This document shows, in pieces, positions 43,533 to 52,220 of a stretch of 55,879 bases of DNA. This DNA is from Treponema sp. (lineage in GTDB: Bacteria; Spirochaetota; Spirochaetia; Treponematales; Breznakiellaceae): positions 1-55,879 of the forward strand of contig JAISBR010000049.1 in NCBI GenBank assembly GCA_031266095.1. Direction: 5' to 3'. A program made the translations under genes and the position numbers. Numbering within the stretch: position 1 is the stretch's first letter; each line of letters starts with the position of its first letter. The notes under the pieces were generated by a model, which saw only the letters and a program-made list of their open reading frames with translations, did not search any database and was not told where the DNA came from.

Positions 43533-44804
43533 CTAAATCACCGTTCCCGGATACAGCACCGTGTTTTTCGGAATCACGATAATCCCATCAACGATATAGT
43601 AGTGGCCATAGTTGCCGTCGGTCCGCCTAATATCATCCACCCCGATACGGCAGCCCTCGCCGATACAGACGTTTTTGTCGATAATGGCGCCCTTGATGAT
43701 AACCCCCCGGCCTATACCCACATTGGGGACCCTGGCTTCGGCGTTCTGGGCTTTCTGGATTTCGGTCTCGTAGAAGTCCGCGCCCATGCATACCACGCCG
43801 TTCAGGCTTGAACCGGATTCGATAATGGTCCGTATGCCGACAATTGAGTTAGTGATATTGGCGTTGGTGATAATACAGCCTTCAGAGGCGATGGACTGGT
43901 TCATGTTGCTGAAATTCATCTTTGAAGGAGGAAGGTTGCGCATGTGAGTATAAATGGGCCGCTCTTCGTCGTAAAAATCAAAAGAAGGTTTCAGAGAGGT
44001 CAGATCCAGATTGGTCTCATAAAAATTCCTGATGGTTCCGATATCTTCCCAGTAACCCTCAAAAATATGGGCGTTCACCTTGAGGCCGTTGATAGCCATC
44101 GGGATTATCTCTTTGCCGAAATCGGTAAGCTCATTGGCAAGACAATCCTCCATGGCCTTGGCGTTAAAAACGTAGATACCCATAGAGGCCAGATAGCTGT
44201 CATCTCTGTTTCTATTGGTGCACAGCTCCGGCGGCGCCCTGAAATCGGAAATATCCTTGACAGAACCGGGCTTCTCCATAAACTCGGTGATCCGGTTGTT
44301 CCTATCCACCTTGAGGATACCCAGAGCGCCGGCGTCTTCCCGGCTGACCATAGTACAGGCGATGGTTATTGCCGCACCGGAATCGGCATGCCTCTTCAGG
44401 AGATTTTCCAGATTCATCCGGTAGAGCTGGTCCCCTGAAAGGATCAGGTAATACGAAGGGTTTTGGGTTCTGAAATGGGGGAAATTCTTACGGACCGCGT
44501 CGGCGGTTCCCTCATACCAGCCGGAGTGTTCAAAGGTCTGTTCCGCGGCCAGGATCTCCACAAAGCCGTCGGTAAAGGTATCGAACATATAGGTTTGTCC
44601 GATATGCAGGTGGAGAGAGGCGGAGTTAAACTGAGTGACAATATATATCTGGCGCAGCTTGGCATTGATGCAGTTGGAAATAGGAATATCCACCAGACGA
44701 TATTTACCGCCAAAAGGGACCGCCGGTTTTGCTCGGGACTGTGTCAGGGGAAACAAACGGGTTCCTTTTCCGCCACCCAGTATTATAGACAAAACCTCTG
44801 ACAT
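43533..44804 (-). CDS. glgC: Glucose-1-phosphate adenylyltransferase
   Basis: 423 aa. Makes ADP-glucose from ATP and glucose-1-phosphate, the first step of glycogen synthesis. Motifs: nucleotide-binding GGGKGTRLFPLTQSRAKPAV (about 10-29), GGKYRLVDIPISNCIN, LSGDQLYRMN, and the sugar-phosphate motif GYWEDIGTIRNFYETN (about 245-260). C-terminal left-handed beta-helix (IVGIRTIIESGSSLNGVVCM and following). The basic activator site near the N terminus is partly preserved. GGAGG lies a few bases before ATG 44804. No glgA, glgB or glgP in the window. Confidence 0.93.
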   Translation of the reverse strand: MSEVLSIILGGGKGTRLFPLTQSRAKPAVPFGGKYRLVDIPISNCINAKLRQIYIVTQFNSASLHLHIGQTYMFDTFTDGFVEILAAEQTFEHSGWYEGTADAVRKNFPHFRTQNPSYYLILSGDQLYRMNLENLLKRHADSGAAITIACTMVSREDAGALGILKVDRNNRITEFMEKPGSVKDISDFRAPPELCTNRNRDDSYLASMGIYVFNAKAMEDCLANELTDFGKEIIPMAINGLKVNAHIFEGYWEDIGTIRNFYETNLDLTSLKPSFDFYDEERPIYTHMRNLPPSKMNFSNMNQSIASEGCIITNANITNSIVGIRTIIESGSSLNGVVCMGADFYETEIQKAQNAEARVPNVGIGRGVIIKGAIIDKNVCIGEGCRIGVDDIRRTDGNYGHYYIVDGIIVIPKNTVLYPGTVI

Positions 44805-44947
44805 GTCAGGCCTCCATAATTATAAGTATCTGAAATATAATCCACCTGCGCATGAAATAGCGAAGCTGTTTATCAAATTAAGTATAAAAAGAAACTCTAT
44901 TTTTGTCGATAAGAAATTCAAATACCAGGCTCAATTTCCCTGTTCAT

Positions 44948-44985
44948 TTGACTGTTTTTCTTAATAAAGTTACAATATTTCTATG
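44948..44985 (+). promoter_or_regulatory. Strong promoter giving a predicted leaderless mrfA mRNA
   Basis: TTGACT (44948-44953), exactly 17 bp, TACAAT (44971-44976). Transcription would start about 7 bases after the -10, at or next to the ATG (44983-44985). There is no Shine-Dalgarno sequence before this ATG. Confidence 0.6.
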
Positions 44986-47385
44986 ACTGTCCAGGAATCA
45001 TGCGCGAGTCGCGTTGATGAACAGGCTCAATACGGCGCGGCGCGGGCAGAAGCCCTCGCCCGTAAAAACCTTGAGAAAATTCTTGAAAGCCCCGAGTTTG
45101 CCCCAAATATTGTGGTGAACCGTCTTTTGCCCCGGACAGAGGGCTCTTTCGCGCCTTTTCCGGAGGATTTAGACCGGCGTATTGTCGACGCCTTAGGCCG
45201 CCGGGGCATAACGAAGCTCTACACCCACCAGGCCGAAGTCTGGGAACGGGTGCGGGAAGGTAAAAATGTGGTGGTGGTAACCCCTACCGCCTCAGGAAAG
45301 ACACTTTGTTATAACCTGCCCTGTCTTCAGGCCCTGTTACAGGACGAGAACGCCCGCTGCCTCTACCTGTTTCCCACCAAGGCTCTGTCCCAGGATCAGC
45401 AGGCGGAGCTGAATGGGCTTTCAAGCGAAGGGCTTGATCTGAAAATCTCTACTTATGACGGAGACACCCCGGATAGTCTGCGGGTTTCGGCACGGGACAC
45501 CGGAAGGATCATCATTTCCAATCCGGATATGCTTCATGCTGGGATTCTCCCTAACCATCCCAAATGGGTCAAGTTCTTCTCCCGGCTTAAATTCATCGTG
45601 ATAGACGAAGCCCACGCCTACCGGGGCGTTTTGGGAAGCCATGTGGCCAACGTGATCCGCCGCTTGCGCCGGGTGGCGGCCTTTTACGGCGCGGATCCCC
45701 GGTTCATCCTCTGTTCCGCCACCATCGCCAACCCCAAAGAGCTGGCCGCGGCTCTCATCGGCCTTCCGGTAGAGCTGGCGGACAAAAACGGCGCGCCCAG
45801 GGGCGAGAAGCGGATCATCCTCTATAACCCGCCGCTGGTGGATCCGGTACAGGGCATACGCCGCTCGGTGGTTACCGAAAGCCGCCGCTGGATGCTGGCC
45901 CTGCTAAAGGCGGGGATCAAGACCATCCTCTTTGCCCATTCCCGGGTCAGAACCGAAGTGGCCGCCTCATACGTGAATGAGGATCTCGCCAATATCTTTA
46001 CCGATAATTCCCGCACCAGGGTAGAAAGCTACCGGGGCGGACTCCTCCCAAATGAGCGCCGGGAGATAGAGCGGGGCCTGCGGGACGGCAGTATCCAGGG
46101 GGTAGTTTCGACTAACGCCCTGGAATTGGGTATCGACATCGGCGGCCTTGACGCTTCGGTGGTGGCGGGATTCCCCGGTTCCTTCAACAGTTTTTGGCAG
46201 CAGTCGGGCCGCGCCGGCAGGCGGGGCGGCGTTTCGGTCTCGGTGTTTGTGGCCACCGCCTCGCCCATTGACCAATTCATCATGAACGACCCGGACTGGT
46301 TCTTCCGCAAAAGCGCAGAGGAAGGCCGTATAGACCCGGACAATCCGTATATCCTCATCGATCATTTGAAGTGCGCCTGTTTCGAGCTGCCCTTTAGTGA
46401 CGAGGATGTCACCGGCGGGAAAAATCCCTTTGGCAGTGGCGCGGAGGAGGGACTGGACTTTCTTGAGGAAGCGGGTATTGTCAGGCATACAGGCGGCGGG
46501 CGTTCCGGTATGGGCCGCTGGCATTGGGCGGACCGTTCCTTCCCCGCCGAGGGGATCAGTCTCCGCTCGGCTACCACGGATAATGTGGTAATTGTCGATG
46601 TAACCGCTGGAAGGAACGCCGTTATCGGCGAGATGGACCGGCCCAGCGCAAAGGAGCTGATCTTCCCCAATGCCGTGTACATCCATCGGGGCAGGCAGTA
46701 CATGGTGGAGGCCCTGGACATTGAGAACCGCAAGTGCCTGGTCCGTGAGACCGAGGTGAACTACTTCACCGACGGGCTGGTAAAAACCGACATTAAGGTG
46801 TTATCCGAAGATGAGCGGTTTGTATACGGTGGACAGGCGGGCGCGGCGGAACAGGCGGAAGAGCCTGCCGCTGAGGGCGTGTTAGGTGACGTACTGGTCC
46901 GTTCGCAGGTTGCCAAATTCAAAAAGATCCGTTTCCACACCCACGAGAACATCGGCTACGGAGATATTAGCCTGCCGGAAGAGGAAATGCAGACCAGGGC
47001 GCTGGCCCTGCTTTTCGGACCGGAGAGCGCCGGGGGAAAAGCCCTGGCGGCGCTGGACGAAAGGGAAACCGGCGCGGTACTCTACGGCGCCGGGACTCTC
47101 ATTCGCAACATCGCCCCGGTGTTCCTCCTCTGTGATCCCAGGGACTTGGGTCTTGCCGAGCGGGTTCGGGACCCCCACTTTGGGGTACCGGCGCTTTACA
47201 TCTACGACAAATATCCCGGCGGCGCCGGCCTCGCCGAAAGCCTTGCCCGGCAGGTCGGCCGGCTTTTCAGCGCGATCCGTGACCTGATAACCCGCTGTCC
47301 CTGTGAATCGGGCTGCCCTTCCTGTGTGGGTCCCGGCGGGAACAAGAGAGTGACCAGGGAATTTTTGAATAGAATTGCCCGATAA
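44983..47385 (+). CDS. mrfA: DEAD/H-box DNA repair helicase, MrfA (YprA) type
   Basis: 800 aa SF2 helicase. Motif I TPTASGKTLCYN (about 104), II VIDEAHAYRG (DEAH, about 205), III ILCSATIANP, V GVVSTNALELGIDIGG, VI QSGRAGRRGG. The C-terminal DUF1998/zinc-binding region ends with a four-Cys cluster CPCESGCPSC. This arrangement is that of B. subtilis MrfA, which works with MrfB in repair of mitomycin C damage. MrfB is the next gene but one promoter away: 101 bp separate them and mrfB has its own extended -10. The predicted promoter overlaps the start codon region. Confidence 0.88.
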   Translation: MTVQESCASRVDEQAQYGAARAEALARKNLEKILESPEFAPNIVVNRLLPRTEGSFAPFPEDLDRRIVDALGRRGITKLYTHQAEVWERVREGKNVVVVTPTASGKTLCYNLPCLQALLQDENARCLYLFPTKALSQDQQAELNGLSSEGLDLKISTYDGDTPDSLRVSARDTGRIIISNPDMLHAGILPNHPKWVKFFSRLKFIVIDEAHAYRGVLGSHVANVIRRLRRVAAFYGADPRFILCSATIANPKELAAALIGLPVELADKNGAPRGEKRIILYNPPLVDPVQGIRRSVVTESRRWMLALLKAGIKTILFAHSRVRTEVAASYVNEDLANIFTDNSRTRVESYRGGLLPNERREIERGLRDGSIQGVVSTNALELGIDIGGLDASVVAGFPGSFNSFWQQSGRAGRRGGVSVSVFVATASPIDQFIMNDPDWFFRKSAEEGRIDPDNPYILIDHLKCACFELPFSDEDVTGGKNPFGSGAEEGLDFLEEAGIVRHTGGGRSGMGRWHWADRSFPAEGISLRSATTDNVVIVDVTAGRNAVIGEMDRPSAKELIFPNAVYIHRGRQYMVEALDIENRKCLVRETEVNYFTDGLVKTDIKVLSEDERFVYGGQAGAAEQAEEPAAEGVLGDVLVRSQVAKFKKIRFHTHENIGYGDISLPEEEMQTRALALLFGPESAGGKALAALDERETGAVLYGAGTLIRNIAPVFLLCDPRDLGLAERVRDPHFGVPALYIYDKYPGGAGLAESLARQVGRLFSAIRDLITRCPCESGCPSCVGPGGNKRVTREFLNRIAR

Positions 47386-47463
47386 CTTGAGTTGCCGAAC
47401 AGCCCAATGTCCTGAACGCTGAATTAACGAATCCCGCTGCTCGATATATTACCGTTCATCTGG

Positions 47464-47482
47464 TATAATACGCCCAGGGGGT
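47464..47482 (+). promoter_or_regulatory. Extended -10 and ribosome site of mrfB
   Basis: TGGTATAAT (47461-47469) is a TGn-type extended -10 with no good -35. AGGGGG (47476-47481) follows six bases before ATG 47487, leaving a short leader of about 12 bases. Confidence 0.5.
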
Positions 47483-47486
47483 CTCC

Positions 47487-48770
47487 ATGCCTCAAAGTCT
47501 GAAGGACAGGCTGCGGCGAATCCGGGATGAGAAAAAAAACGAAGCCACGCCTCGAAAAAAACCGGCCGAAGCGGTTGACCGGCTGCCGTTCGAGGCGCGG
47601 GGCTGGATTTCGGCGGGCTTTTGTACCCTGAAGCGCGAGATCCCTGCGGAATTGTCTTTAGACCTTCCCGTTGAATTGTCTCCCGCTCTGCCCCTGGTTA
47701 TTCCGGACCTGGGGCGTCGCATAATAAAAGACGGGGCTTCTGTCCGCCCGCCCCTTCCTGAAGATTTTATGTTCTTCGATCTTGAAACTACCGGATTGTC
47801 AGGCGGTGCCGGAACCATAGCGTTTCTCGCGGCATTCGGACGGCTAAACAGGGCAGGAGGCGCGGGAAAATTTTTGTCCCCGAACAGATATGAATTGCAC
47901 ATAACTCAATACCTGCTCCTGGACTATCCCGGGGAAAATGATTTTCTTGATGCTCTGTTAGGTGAATTCAGAATACGGACGCCTGTTATTGTAAGTTATA
48001 ACGGCAAATGTTTTGATTCCCAAATTCTCAAGACCCGCTGCCTGATGAACGGAATACAAACGCCTGAATATCAGCATGTAGATCTGCTTCACCCCGCACG
48101 GCGGCTGTGGAAAAGAATATTCGACGATTGTTCTCAGATCACGATTGAAAGCCGCGCTCTTGGCATTAATCGGGGCGGGGATATACCCGGCGCCCTGGCG
48201 CCTGAGATATGGTTTGCTTTTTTAAAAAACGGAGACGTGGAGTCCCTGCTGGGTATTTGCGATCATAATTGCGGGGATATAAGGGGCCTTGCCTGTATCT
48301 TCGCGGCCATTAATCACATCGCGGCGGATCCCTGCGGCCTTCTTCAGAAATATAATTATGACATAGAAAATTTGGCCCTCCGTTGGCGTGAGGCTTTACG
48401 GGACAAGCGATGGGATAAAAAAGAAGCGGATATTTTGCGGGATACCGGAAGAGAACTTTTGCGTCTTGCCGCTGAAAAGAAGTTTCCCAGGGCGGCCCTG
48501 ATATACGCGCTGGACCTGCTCCGCCGGGGTGATTACGCTGAAGGCCGGCTGCGGCTTTTACAGGCCGATGCCGCCGGTTTTCCCTCCGATATACGGGCCG
48601 CCGCCCTGCGGTACCTGGCTATTGATTCCGAATGGCGGCTGAAAAACGTGGCCGACGCCCTTGAGCTGGCAAAACGCGGATTGGAACTGCCGCTCATCGG
48701 GAAGGTGCGGCAGGAAGAATTTGAACGCCGGGTGGAACGGCTCAGAAAAAAACTGGAAATGAGCGCGTAA
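47487..48770 (+). CDS. mrfB: RNase H-like exonuclease, MrfB (YprB) type
   Basis: 427 aa. The central RNase H-like domain (about 90-260) shows DEDD-type acidic residues: FFDLETTGLSGGAGTIAFLA (Asp, Glu), VSYNGKCFDSQILKTRC (Asp), YQHVDLLHPARRLW (Asp) and a later Asp in CDHNCGDIRGL. The C terminus (about 290-427) is made of TPR-like helices (ALDLLRRGDYAEGRLRLLQA). This matches B. subtilis MrfB, a 3'-5' exonuclease partner of MrfA. The N-terminal ~85 residues are basic and Pro-rich, perhaps for DNA or protein contact. It may be co-transcribed with the GNAT gene 14 bp downstream. Confidence 0.85.
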   Translation: MPQSLKDRLRRIRDEKKNEATPRKKPAEAVDRLPFEARGWISAGFCTLKREIPAELSLDLPVELSPALPLVIPDLGRRIIKDGASVRPPLPEDFMFFDLETTGLSGGAGTIAFLAAFGRLNRAGGAGKFLSPNRYELHITQYLLLDYPGENDFLDALLGEFRIRTPVIVSYNGKCFDSQILKTRCLMNGIQTPEYQHVDLLHPARRLWKRIFDDCSQITIESRALGINRGGDIPGALAPEIWFAFLKNGDVESLLGICDHNCGDIRGLACIFAAINHIAADPCGLLQKYNYDIENLALRWREALRDKRWDKKEADILRDTGRELLRLAAEKKFPRAALIYALDLLRRGDYAEGRLRLLQADAAGFPSDIRAAALRYLAIDSEWRLKNVADALELAKRGLELPLIGKVRQEEFERRVERLRKKLEMSA

Positions 48771-48784
48771 AGGGAAGAGAGAAA

Positions 48785-49249
48785 ATGGCGGAAGAAAATT
48801 TCACTGTCAGGATTTTACAAATTGGCGACTACGATGAGGTTTTTCGCCTGTGGACCGGAAGCGCCGGCATGAGAATACGGGCTTTGGACGATTCTCCCGA
48901 AGGCGTCAAGAAGTTTCTTGAGCGAAATCCCCATACTTGTTTTGTGGCGGAGGCTCCGGCGTCCGGCGGCAGTGAACGGAAAATTGCCGGTGTCATCCTC
49001 AGCGGCTATGACGGCCGCCGCGCCCATATCTACCATACCGCGGTAAATGAAGTGTTCCGGGGCCGGGGTGTCGGGCGGGCCCTGGTCGCCGCGGTTGAAA
49101 AGGCTGCACGGGAGAAGGGGATCAGCAAGATTGTCCTTGTCGCGTTGAAAGACAACGAAAAGGGAAACCGCTTTTGGGAAAAAATGGGTTATACCGAGCG
49201 GAAAGACCTGATATACCGGGATAAAAGCTTCAATCAGGAGAATGAATAG
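48785..49249 (+). CDS. GNAT-family N-acetyltransferase
   Basis: 154 aa, a single complete GNAT domain. Motif A reads YHTAVNEVFRGRGVGRALVA (about 82-101) with the R-G-x-G-x-A acetyl-CoA loop; motif B is LVALKDNEKGNRFWEKMGYT. The N terminus starts FTVRILQIGDYDEVFRLW, typical of the fold. The substrate is unknown. GGAAGAGAG precedes ATG 48785. It closes the mrfB operon; a perfect 14-bp stem follows one base after its stop. Confidence 0.87.
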   Translation: MAEENFTVRILQIGDYDEVFRLWTGSAGMRIRALDDSPEGVKKFLERNPHTCFVAEAPASGGSERKIAGVILSGYDGRRAHIYHTAVNEVFRGRGVGRALVAAVEKAAREKGISKIVLVALKDNEKGNRFWEKMGYTERKDLIYRDKSFNQENE

Positions 49250-49281
49250 ACTTGTTCGGAAACTTCAGTTTCCGAACAAGT
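49250..49281. terminator. Perfect 14-bp stem with TTCA loop (hairpin family copy 5)
   Basis: ACTTGTTCGGAAAC and GTTTCCGAACAAGT flank TTCA. It is the most intact member of the AAACTTCAGTTT family and lies between convergent genes (GNAT and plsC). No long T-run follows on either strand, so it may act as an RNA-stabilising or Rho-assisted end. Confidence 0.6.
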
Positions 49282-49356
49282 CCAAAGAGCCTCCGCGCGG
49301 CAGGTACAGACCAAAGATTCGACGATGGGGTATTACACCGGGTTTTCGGGTAACGC

Positions 49357-50112
49357 TCAGTCGTTGAGGCCTTTTATGCGGTTCATCTGTCCCCGGCAGA
49401 AAGCCGATGAGCCGTGGCGGCGATCTATTTCTTTCTGCATTTTTTGCCGCGCCGCTTCGGCGAATTCCTTGACCGATTTGGCGTTGATCTCCCCGTTTTC
49501 ATCCCGCCTGACATAGTCGGAGGGGTACATCGGCTCAAGGACCACCAGAGTTTCTATCGGCAGGGAACGCCCCCAAAACGACCAGGGCTTAAAGGGTCCC
49601 TCGGAAAAAATCGTTACCAGCGGCACCACCGGGATGTCAAGTTCCGCGGCAATTTTGAACGCGCCGGATTTGAATTCCTTAATCTGCTGATTGTAGATAA
49701 AACATTCACCCTCAGGATAAAAATGCAGATAACGCCGGTATTTGAAAGCCCTTTCACAAATATCAAGGATTTTTCGGTAGCCGGTCTTGCCTCTGGGTAT
49801 GGGAACCCCGCCCAGAAGCCGGGTGTAAGTACCCAGCACGGGAAATTCCACCGTGGCTTCCAGCATGGTTTGGAACATCTGGCGGGGTATCATCAGGCCC
49901 CTGAGTTTTACCGGGTCAAGGAAGGTCGTGTGATTTGAGATCGTGACAGCCCGGCGTAAGCCGTATATCCGCCAGCGGTGCTTGTATGAGGTGAAATACT
50001 GCATAAAATTGACAAGCATGGCGATAGGGAAAGTGAGGGAAAAAGCCCACGCCGAGGCAAGCCTGAATGGAAGGGACAGATCGATAACCGGACGTCCGTG
50101 TTTGTACGGCAT
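49357..50112 (-). CDS. 1-acyl-glycerol-3-phosphate acyltransferase-like (PlsC) protein
   Basis: 251 aa. The acyltransferase motif NHTTFLDPVKL has the NHx4D signature (about 75-81). Motif III is FYPEGECFIYN (about 145) and the glycerol-phosphate region GGVPIPRGKTGY. N-terminal hydrophobic segment (AWAFSLTFPIAMLVNFMQYF) indicates membrane association. Downstream of, and immediately adjacent to, a GT2 glycosyltransferase (its start is directly after the GT2 stop). It may acylate a glycolipid or carotenoid glycoside rather than, or as well as, lysophosphatidate; the substrate is inference. ATG 50112. Confidence 0.82.
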   Translation of the reverse strand: MPYKHGRPVIDLSLPFRLASAWAFSLTFPIAMLVNFMQYFTSYKHRWRIYGLRRAVTISNHTTFLDPVKLRGLMIPRQMFQTMLEATVEFPVLGTYTRLLGGVPIPRGKTGYRKILDICERAFKYRRYLHFYPEGECFIYNQQIKEFKSGAFKIAAELDIPVVPLVTIFSEGPFKPWSFWGRSLPIETLVVLEPMYPSDYVRRDENGEINAKSVKEFAEAARQKMQKEIDRRHGSSAFCRGQMNRIKGLND

Positions 50113-51261
50113 TTAACTTACTACCCGGCCTTTCCAGTAAAAACCTTTGCCCGACACGGTTCTGAACCATGACCACATGGCCATATAGAGAAGGTTCAAA
50201 AACATCAGGGGCCAGAGGAAACCGTACCACCACTTAAGCCGCTGCCCCAGAAACATGAAGAGCCAGGTAAGGGTGTAAAAGATATTTACAATCAGTATAT
50301 GCGTGGTCCAGGGGCTGGCCCTGGCGATACAGAAGAACAGCAGCGGGAAGGGGAAGAACAAGAAGAAAAAAACCAGTACGGCTAGCAGGAAAATGATAAA
50401 GGTATTTTTTCCCAAAAAGTCAAAAACGTTTTTCCCGATCCCCTCAATTGCCGAGTGGTAACCCTTGTACATCCGGCATTTGACATGCTCGGTGATATTA
50501 AGGAAGCGGGTATTGTAACCCATTTGTTTGACACGCCGGGCCATATAAATATCCTCACTGGTTTTTTTCTTGAATACCTGACAGCCCCCGATTGCCTTGA
50601 ACACATCATGCCTGATGATGATGAACTGGCCGATGGCGGCGGAGAACCAGCTCAGCTTGACAAGGCGGTTTAAGGACAGGGGGATGATAAAACCGGTAAG
50701 GAAAAACATCAGCGGTACGGTTATCACTTCCCCGAATTTGAGGAAGACCTGCCCGATATAGCCGGAGATCATATCCGTCTTTAATCCCTGCATATTTGAA
50801 ACCGCCCACGCGATACTGGCGGGACCGTGCGTCGTATCCGCGTCGGTAAAGAGAAGCATATCCCCTTTCGCCTGCTGTGAGAGTTGATGCAGGGCAAAGG
50901 GCTTGCCGTACCAATCCTCCGGCAGGGACGCGCCGGTAAAGACTCTGACCCGGCTGTCCTCGGCGGCGATCCGGTTCAAAATATCCCCGGTGCTGTCAGT
51001 GGAATTATCATTGACAACTAAAATCTCGTAGTTTTTATAAACCTGATTCCGCAGCGAATTAAGGCACCGCTCAATATTCCGCTCTTCATTCCGGGCGGGG
51101 ATCAGCACCGAAACCAGAGGACCGTCGAGTATATCCGGCCCCAGGGTAAAACGCCACATTTCGTAATGATTGGCCAGGGCCAGAATAAAGAAATAGGCTG
51201 CGGCACATACCAATACAGGATAATAGAAAGGACTTACCAGTTCAGCCAGAGTTGTAAACAT
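50113..51261 (-). CDS. Membrane GT2 glycosyltransferase
   Basis: 382 aa. N-terminal TM (FYYPVLVCAAAYFFILALAN), then the GT-A fold: VSVLIPARNEERNIERCLNS, ILVVNDNSTDSTGDI, and the DxD motif LLFTDADTTHGPA (about 137). An acidic ED follows in KKTSEDIYMARRVKQMG (about 225), and a C-terminal group of 3-4 TM segments (LAVLVFFFLFFPFPLLFF). This is the arrangement of processive-like or lipid-linked glycosyltransferases such as CrtQ/HpnB relatives. The acyltransferase gene follows with no intergenic base, so the two likely make one glycolipid. The product is unknown. Confidence 0.83.
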   Translation of the reverse strand: MFTTLAELVSPFYYPVLVCAAAYFFILALANHYEMWRFTLGPDILDGPLVSVLIPARNEERNIERCLNSLRNQVYKNYEILVVNDNSTDSTGDILNRIAAEDSRVRVFTGASLPEDWYGKPFALHQLSQQAKGDMLLFTDADTTHGPASIAWAVSNMQGLKTDMISGYIGQVFLKFGEVITVPLMFFLTGFIIPLSLNRLVKLSWFSAAIGQFIIIRHDVFKAIGGCQVFKKKTSEDIYMARRVKQMGYNTRFLNITEHVKCRMYKGYHSAIEGIGKNVFDFLGKNTFIIFLLAVLVFFFLFFPFPLLFFCIARASPWTTHILIVNIFYTLTWLFMFLGQRLKWWYGFLWPLMFLNLLYMAMWSWFRTVSGKGFYWKGRVVS

Positions 51262-51275
51262 ACCTATACCTCATT

Positions 51276-51992
51276 CTAAATTTTAAGACTTTGCAACAGT
51301 CCTTGAACATATTTATTATCGGGATACACTTCCAGGGATTTTTGGAACCAGGAACGCGCCTCAGCGTATTTTTTCTGCTGCATATAGGCGTAACCAATAG
51401 CGGAATACACGTTAAAACAATCGTCTTTTTCCATGTCGCCCCCGGTGAGTATGGCGGTCATCATCTCGATTCCTCTCCGGTAATTGTGAAAAGGCGCAGG
51501 GGCGAATACCCACCGGGCGGCGATCATGTACTGGGCCGCCGCGTTCCGGCCGTTGAGACTCAATGCGTTTTTCGCGTACCTTTCCACTTTGAGCCCATTT
51601 GCCATAGCGTAGGCCGTGGGCCGTACCACGCAGGACTGAGAAATATTTTCCGCCAGCATCTGCCAGGCCTCGGCGCTCGCCGCCTCTTCCAGGGCCTTTT
51701 CCGCCCAGCTTATGCCCCCGGTGTAATGAGCCGCGGCCTCTTCTTTCCGTTCTTCATATTGAAAAGCCCGGCCCATCATATATTCACAGCGGGAAAGCAT
51801 AATATACAAGGCCGCTCCCGAAAGACCTGCCCGGGCCCTGTCTTCCGCCGCCCTGAAAAGGGGCGCTGTTTCATCAGCCGTTAAATTCTGTTCGTAAACC
51901 GTCTCCCGGAGCTGAACAAACCAGTCAGGAAGACTTTCACCGTAGAGGCCCGCGGCGGCGGCAAACACAAGCAATGTGAGTAAATAACGCAT
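51276..51992 (-). CDS. Exported TPR-repeat protein
   Basis: 238 aa from ATG 51992 (a frame to 52043 is possible). Signal peptide (MRYLLTLLVFAAAAGLYGES). The mature part is helical: LYIMLSRCEYMMGRAFQYEE, AAAHYTGGISWAEKALEEAA, then CFNVYSAIGYAYMQQKKYAE and ARSWFQKSLEVYPDNKYVQG, the last two clear TPR pairs. It probably serves as a periplasmic scaffold. No ribosome binding site is well placed at 51992, which makes the start uncertain. It lies 14 bp upstream of the GT2 gene on the same strand and may share its transcript. Confidence 0.72.
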   Translation of the reverse strand: MRYLLTLLVFAAAAGLYGESLPDWFVQLRETVYEQNLTADETAPLFRAAEDRARAGLSGAALYIMLSRCEYMMGRAFQYEERKEEAAAHYTGGISWAEKALEEAASAEAWQMLAENISQSCVVRPTAYAMANGLKVERYAKNALSLNGRNAAAQYMIAARWVFAPAPFHNYRRGIEMMTAILTGGDMEKDDCFNVYSAIGYAYMQQKKYAEARSWFQKSLEVYPDNKYVQGLLQSLKI

Positions 51993-52220
51993 TCTATCTA
52001 TAGTATATTTCCTTTTCATCAATTTTTCTATAAGGAAGCGCACAAACCGGAGTTTTTAGCGGCCCGATATTCTATCTGACGCGCGCTTTTTCAATTGTTC
52101 TTGATAAGGAAAAAAAGAAGCGCTATTATAGTACAGCAGAACTTAAAAAGCGGAGGTATAGCGCCCTTTTTGATAACCGGGGAAATACACAAACCGCAAA
52201 TAAAATTCAGGGGGGCTGTT

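Noticed and set aside
52095..52220. Longer N terminus for the FNT channel
   Set aside because: The added 42 residues are not part of the FNT family pattern, and ATG 52221 follows a G-rich ribosome site.
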